From contig JACVTC010000031.1 of the NCBI GenBank assembly GCA_016946835.1, positions 1,265,001 to 1,329,000 of the forward strand: a DNA stretch of 64,000 nt, read 5' to 3'. A program made the position numbers and the translations under genes. This DNA is from Neocallimastix lanati (nom. inval.) (lineage: Eukaryota > Neocallimastigomycota > Neocallimastigomycetes > Neocallimastigales > Neocallimastigaceae). Of this stretch, positions 63,875 to 64,000 are shown piece by piece (the first letter of the stretch is position 1; every line of letters begins with the position of its first letter). Under the pieces are notes generated by a model. That model was not told the DNA's origin. It did not search any database and saw only the letters and a list, made by a program, of their open reading frames with translations.

Positions 63875-64000
63875 AAAAGTTTTAGTTCAATCTTCTTTAC
63901 TACAATTTTTTAATTCTTCAGCATCTTCAAATTCAAATATATCTACTAAAAATTCCGAGAATTTTCATCAAAATTCTTCAATTCTTGAGAGGAATAATAC
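61925..64000 (+). CDS. PP2C-type Ser/Thr protein phosphatase, 3' end outside window
   Basis: Proposed exons are 61925-62150, 62411-62600, 62945-63056 and 63159 to beyond 64000, with GT..AG introns of phases 1, 2 and 0. The joins restore PP2C motifs in order: SASKEDR (22-28) for the first metal-binding ED, VFDGHCG (76-82) across intron 1 for VFDGHGG, SGSTASVAL across intron 2, FLGDSPI (158-164), PLSKIVTDSEEKQKI for the LSxDHxPxxxxExxRI segment, and LNVWGTLGDSIYE (262-274) for the RALGD segment. An Asn-rich stretch (about 63650-63870) is inserted after it, before the SDG and DN motifs that should follow to the right. Metal-ligand residues seen so far are kept, so activity is plausible. PP2C enzymes dephosphorylate Ser/Thr with Mn/Mg. 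The substrate is unknown. Confidence 0.8.

Overview
This window looks like nuclear DNA of an anaerobic gut fungus (Neocallimastigomycota, the Neocallimastix/Piromyces/Anaeromyces group). Four things suggest this. Non-coding DNA is almost pure A+T, full of A/T homopolymers and AAT/ATT repeats. Genes are separated by kilobases of such DNA. Introns are short GT..AG introns made of A and T. The pyrimidine gene at 51.5-58.6 kb has the fungal Ura2 architecture, with a degenerate dihydroorotase-like domain. I cannot assign a genus from sequence alone.

Layout. From 1 to 9.7 kb lies a retroelement graveyard: a decayed minus-strand LINE with APE-type endonuclease (about 5.0-7.7 kb), a 5'-truncated LINE end with target-site duplications (8691-9700), a short GC-rich retroposon with a perfect 15-bp duplication (4194-4455), and coding-like debris. 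From 9.7 to about 42 kb is a gene desert of homopolymers, microsatellites and minisatellites, with one related minisatellite family present in both orientations. From 43.7 to 45.75 kb is a four-exon gene resembling the meiotic double-strand-break factor Rec114. From 46.9 to about 47.7 kb is a decayed Ty3/Gypsy reverse transcriptase/RNase H fragment. From 48.9 to 49.5 kb is an intronless uracil-DNA-glycosylase-like gene whose active-site residues are replaced. From 51.5 to 58.6 kb is the two-exon CAD/Ura2 gene. From 59.9 to 61.1 kb are two GC-richer islands, at least one flanked by short direct repeats. From 61.9 kb to the right edge runs a PP2C-type protein phosphatase gene, cut by the window end.

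All four host genes lie on the plus strand but are far apart and unrelated in pathway; nothing suggests a cluster. CAD carries out the first two steps of de novo UMP synthesis. The Rec114-like and UDG-like proteins would act on nuclear DNA in meiosis and base excision respectively, if they are functional. The most interesting points are the UDG-like protein without catalytic residues in an extremely AT-rich genome, the Rec114-like gene, and the small GC-rich elements that share a palindromic core. All exon joins are my manual reading of splice signals and frame and have not been checked against transcripts.
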